Below, piece by piece: positions 7,226 to 8,013 of a stretch of DNA of 8,013 nt (the first letter of the stretch is position 1; each line of letters starts with the position of its first letter). The notes under the pieces were generated by a model. It was not told where the DNA came from. It made no database searches and saw only the letters and a program-made list of their open reading frames with translations. Both the position numbers and the translations under genes were made by a program. The DNA comes from Syntrophomonadaceae bacterium (GTDB lineage: Bacteria > Bacillota > Syntrophomonadia > Syntrophomonadales > Syntrophomonadaceae), in contig JAAYJY010000085.1 in assembly GCA_012522705.1 (NCBI GenBank), positions 1-8,013 on the forward strand, written 5' to 3'.

Positions 7226-7450
7226 TCATACTAAATAATTATACAAAACATTAGCTTCTTTTGCTCCCCCCTTTATGCTTTTGCCACTAATTTGCATATC
7301 CTGGGGGTAATCGTTATGATTAAGCTTAGAAATTAGACCGGAAGGCAGACCAAACTTCCACTCCTCACGGGGTGCCAAGAGAGCCTTTCGAGACCATTGA
7401 AAAAGATCATTTAGCCGATATGAGGGATGGATAAATATACTTGCTTCCAC
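7226..7450 (-). CDS. Doubtful small open frame, possible gene remnant
   Basis: From a GTG at 7450 this frame encodes 74 residues (VEASIFIHPSYRLNDLFQWS at the start, KEANVLYNYLV at the end). The frame stays open upstream to a TAA at 7508-7510, so about 93 codons are free of stops. I do not recognise the protein. No SD site precedes the GTG, and there is no ATG near the 5' end of the frame. The stretch REEWKFGLPSGLISKLN looks protein-like, and the frame lies just upstream of the YkgJ-like gene on the same strand. It could be a decayed gene, the leftover of an insertion, or chance in an A+T-rich intergenic stretch. I lean to non-coding or remnant. Confidence 0.2.
   Translation of the reverse strand: MEASIFIHPSYRLNDLFQWSRKALLAPREEWKFGLPSGLISKLNHNDYPQDMQISGKSIKGGAKEANVLYNYLV
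7238..7243 (-). promoter_or_regulatory. Candidate -10 box for the reverse operon
   Basis: The - strand reads a perfect TATAAT here, about 120 nt before the GTG of the YkgJ-like gene and 43 nt before the last in-frame stop upstream of it. No good -35 box lies 16-18 nt further up (GAGCAA at 17 nt). The location is right, but the region is A+T-rich and a chance match is quite possible. Confidence 0.25.
7292..7320 (+). promoter_or_regulatory. Candidate sigma-A-type promoter for nadD
   Basis: TTGCAT at 7292-7297 and TATGAT at 7315-7320 are separated by exactly 17 nt. The -10 box matches five of six consensus bases and the -35 box three of six. Transcription would start near 7327 and give a leader of about 255 nt before nadD. 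nadD needs its own promoter because the operon before it runs the other way. Confidence 0.35.
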
Positions 7451-7581
7451 GCGATCGCTTAACGTCCGCCAATATATTATGCATTCCCTGGAGCAGTTCT
7501 TTACATTTTAATTGGCCTCGAACCATCCCCGCAGCACTGAGGGCGAACCGGGCTTACCAATTTCGAACAGGGTGAATTGAG

Positions 7582-8013
7582 ATGAAGATAAAAAACCTGG
7601 GTATTATCGGAGGTACATTCAATCCCATACATTACGGGCATTTGATCGCGGCCGAGTTTACCCGCGAGGCCTTTGCCCTGGACCGTATCGTATTCGTGCC
7701 GTCGGCTCGTCCGCCTCATAAGGACCCGGAAGAGATCCTGGACAGCCGCAATCGTTTGGCCATGGTGGAAATAGCGGTCCGGGACAATCCCTTCTTCACC
7801 GTATCAACCCTGGAAATCGACAGACAAGGTCTCTCCTATTCGGTGGAGACGGTGGATTCCATCGGCAGCATGCAGCCCGGAGCCAATCTGTATTTCATAC
7901 TGGGGATAGCTGCTTACATGCTTATGAACACATGGAAGGATACCGAGCGCTTGGCCGAATTGTGCAGTATGATCGTGGTAACCCGGCCCGGCTATGAACT
8001 GAATCCGGCAGAT
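7582..8013 (+). CDS. nadD: Nicotinate-nucleotide adenylyltransferase, 5' part (cut by the window end)
   Basis: The first 144 residues are visible; the family is usually near 200. The enzyme joins nicotinate mononucleotide and ATP to form deamido-NAD in NAD synthesis. The nucleotidyltransferase signature GGTFNPIHYGHL is at 10-21, with both histidines of the HxGH-type site (His18, His20). The family elements VPSARPPHK at 39-47, DRQGLSYSVETV at 80-91 and TWKD at 117-120 are also present, as is VVTRPGYEL at 132-140. One point is odd: the usual GxD motif after the FILG strand reads GIA (108-110), so the conserved aspartate is replaced by Ala110. The ATG at 7582 follows AGGGTG at 7569-7574 with a 7-nt spacer. 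nadD commonly follows proA in Clostridia, but here the reverse operon separates them. Confidence 0.93.
   Translation, partial: MKIKNLGIIGGTFNPIHYGHLIAAEFTREAFALDRIVFVPSARPPHKDPEEILDSRNRLAMVEIAVRDNPFFTVSTLEIDRQGLSYSVETVDSIGSMQPGANLYFILGIAAYMLMNTWKDTERLAELCSMIVVTRPGYELNPAD

Larger units (their letters stand above)
7118..7581. other. Divergent intergenic region between the reverse operon and nadD
   Basis: This stretch of 464 nt is visibly richer in A and T than the flanking genes between about 7200 and 7510. It should hold promoters for both the reverse operon and nadD. The first 75 nt or so may be the true 5' end of the YkgJ-like gene. There is a perfect GCGATCGC palindrome at 7451-7458. I see no tRNA, T-box motif, riboswitch, insertion sequence ends or repeat array. 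One small open frame on the - strand is listed separately. Confidence 0.6.

Noticed and set aside
7511..7568. Inverted AATTGG/CCAATT and three CGAAC copies before nadD
   Set aside because: The inverted repeat has only six pairs with a large loop, and the CGAAC copies are unevenly spaced (25 and 20 nt); neither supports an operator or terminator.
7118..7581. A T-box or other riboswitch controlling the reverse operon with its cysteine synthase gene
   Set aside because: I found no T-box consensus (such as GGGTGGTACCGCG), no S-box pattern and no strong terminator/antiterminator hairpin in the leader.

Overview
The window looks like the chromosome of a Gram-positive, Clostridia-type bacterium (Firmicutes), possibly close to Syntrophomonadaceae or Peptococcaceae. 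This placement is inferred from gene order and protein style only. The forward genes obg, proB, proA and nadD follow the order common in that group. Each well-placed start has a purine-rich Shine-Dalgarno (SD) site. The cut gene just before obg sits where spore formers often carry a Spo0B-like gene.

Layout. Positions 1-150 hold the 3' end of an unidentified forward gene, and obg (157-1416) starts 6 nt after it. proB (start re-assigned to 1463) and proA (2610-3866) follow and supply the first two enzymes of proline synthesis. About 75 nt after proA there is a convincing rho-independent terminator on the + strand; it lies inside the 3' end of the next, convergent gene. From 3928 to 7117 four genes run on the - strand as one tight operon. 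Read in transcription order they are: a cysteine-rich YkgJ-like protein, a PLP-dependent cysteine synthase-like enzyme (start corrected to 6530), a thiolase-fold protein lacking the usual catalytic residues, and a DUF35 zinc-ribbon/OB-fold protein. Gaps in the operon are 23, 15 and 2 nt. A visibly A+T-richer stretch (7118-7581) separates this operon from the divergent nadD (7582 to the window end). It holds plausible weak promoters for both directions and one doubtful small reading frame.

How the parts fit. The forward genes are housekeeping: a ribosome-linked GTPase, proline synthesis and NAD synthesis. The reverse block is an accessory cassette set between proA and nadD, genes that are often adjacent. 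The thiolase-like protein and DUF35 protein very likely form a complex, as such pairs do elsewhere. Loss of the nucleophilic cysteine, the GHP histidine and the second cysteine argues against ordinary Claisen thiolase chemistry and leaves an aldolase-like or acyl-binding role open. Why these two are coupled to a cysteine synthase homologue and a metal-binding-type cysteine cluster protein is unknown, and this is the most interesting question in the window. NadD also appears to lack a conserved aspartate.
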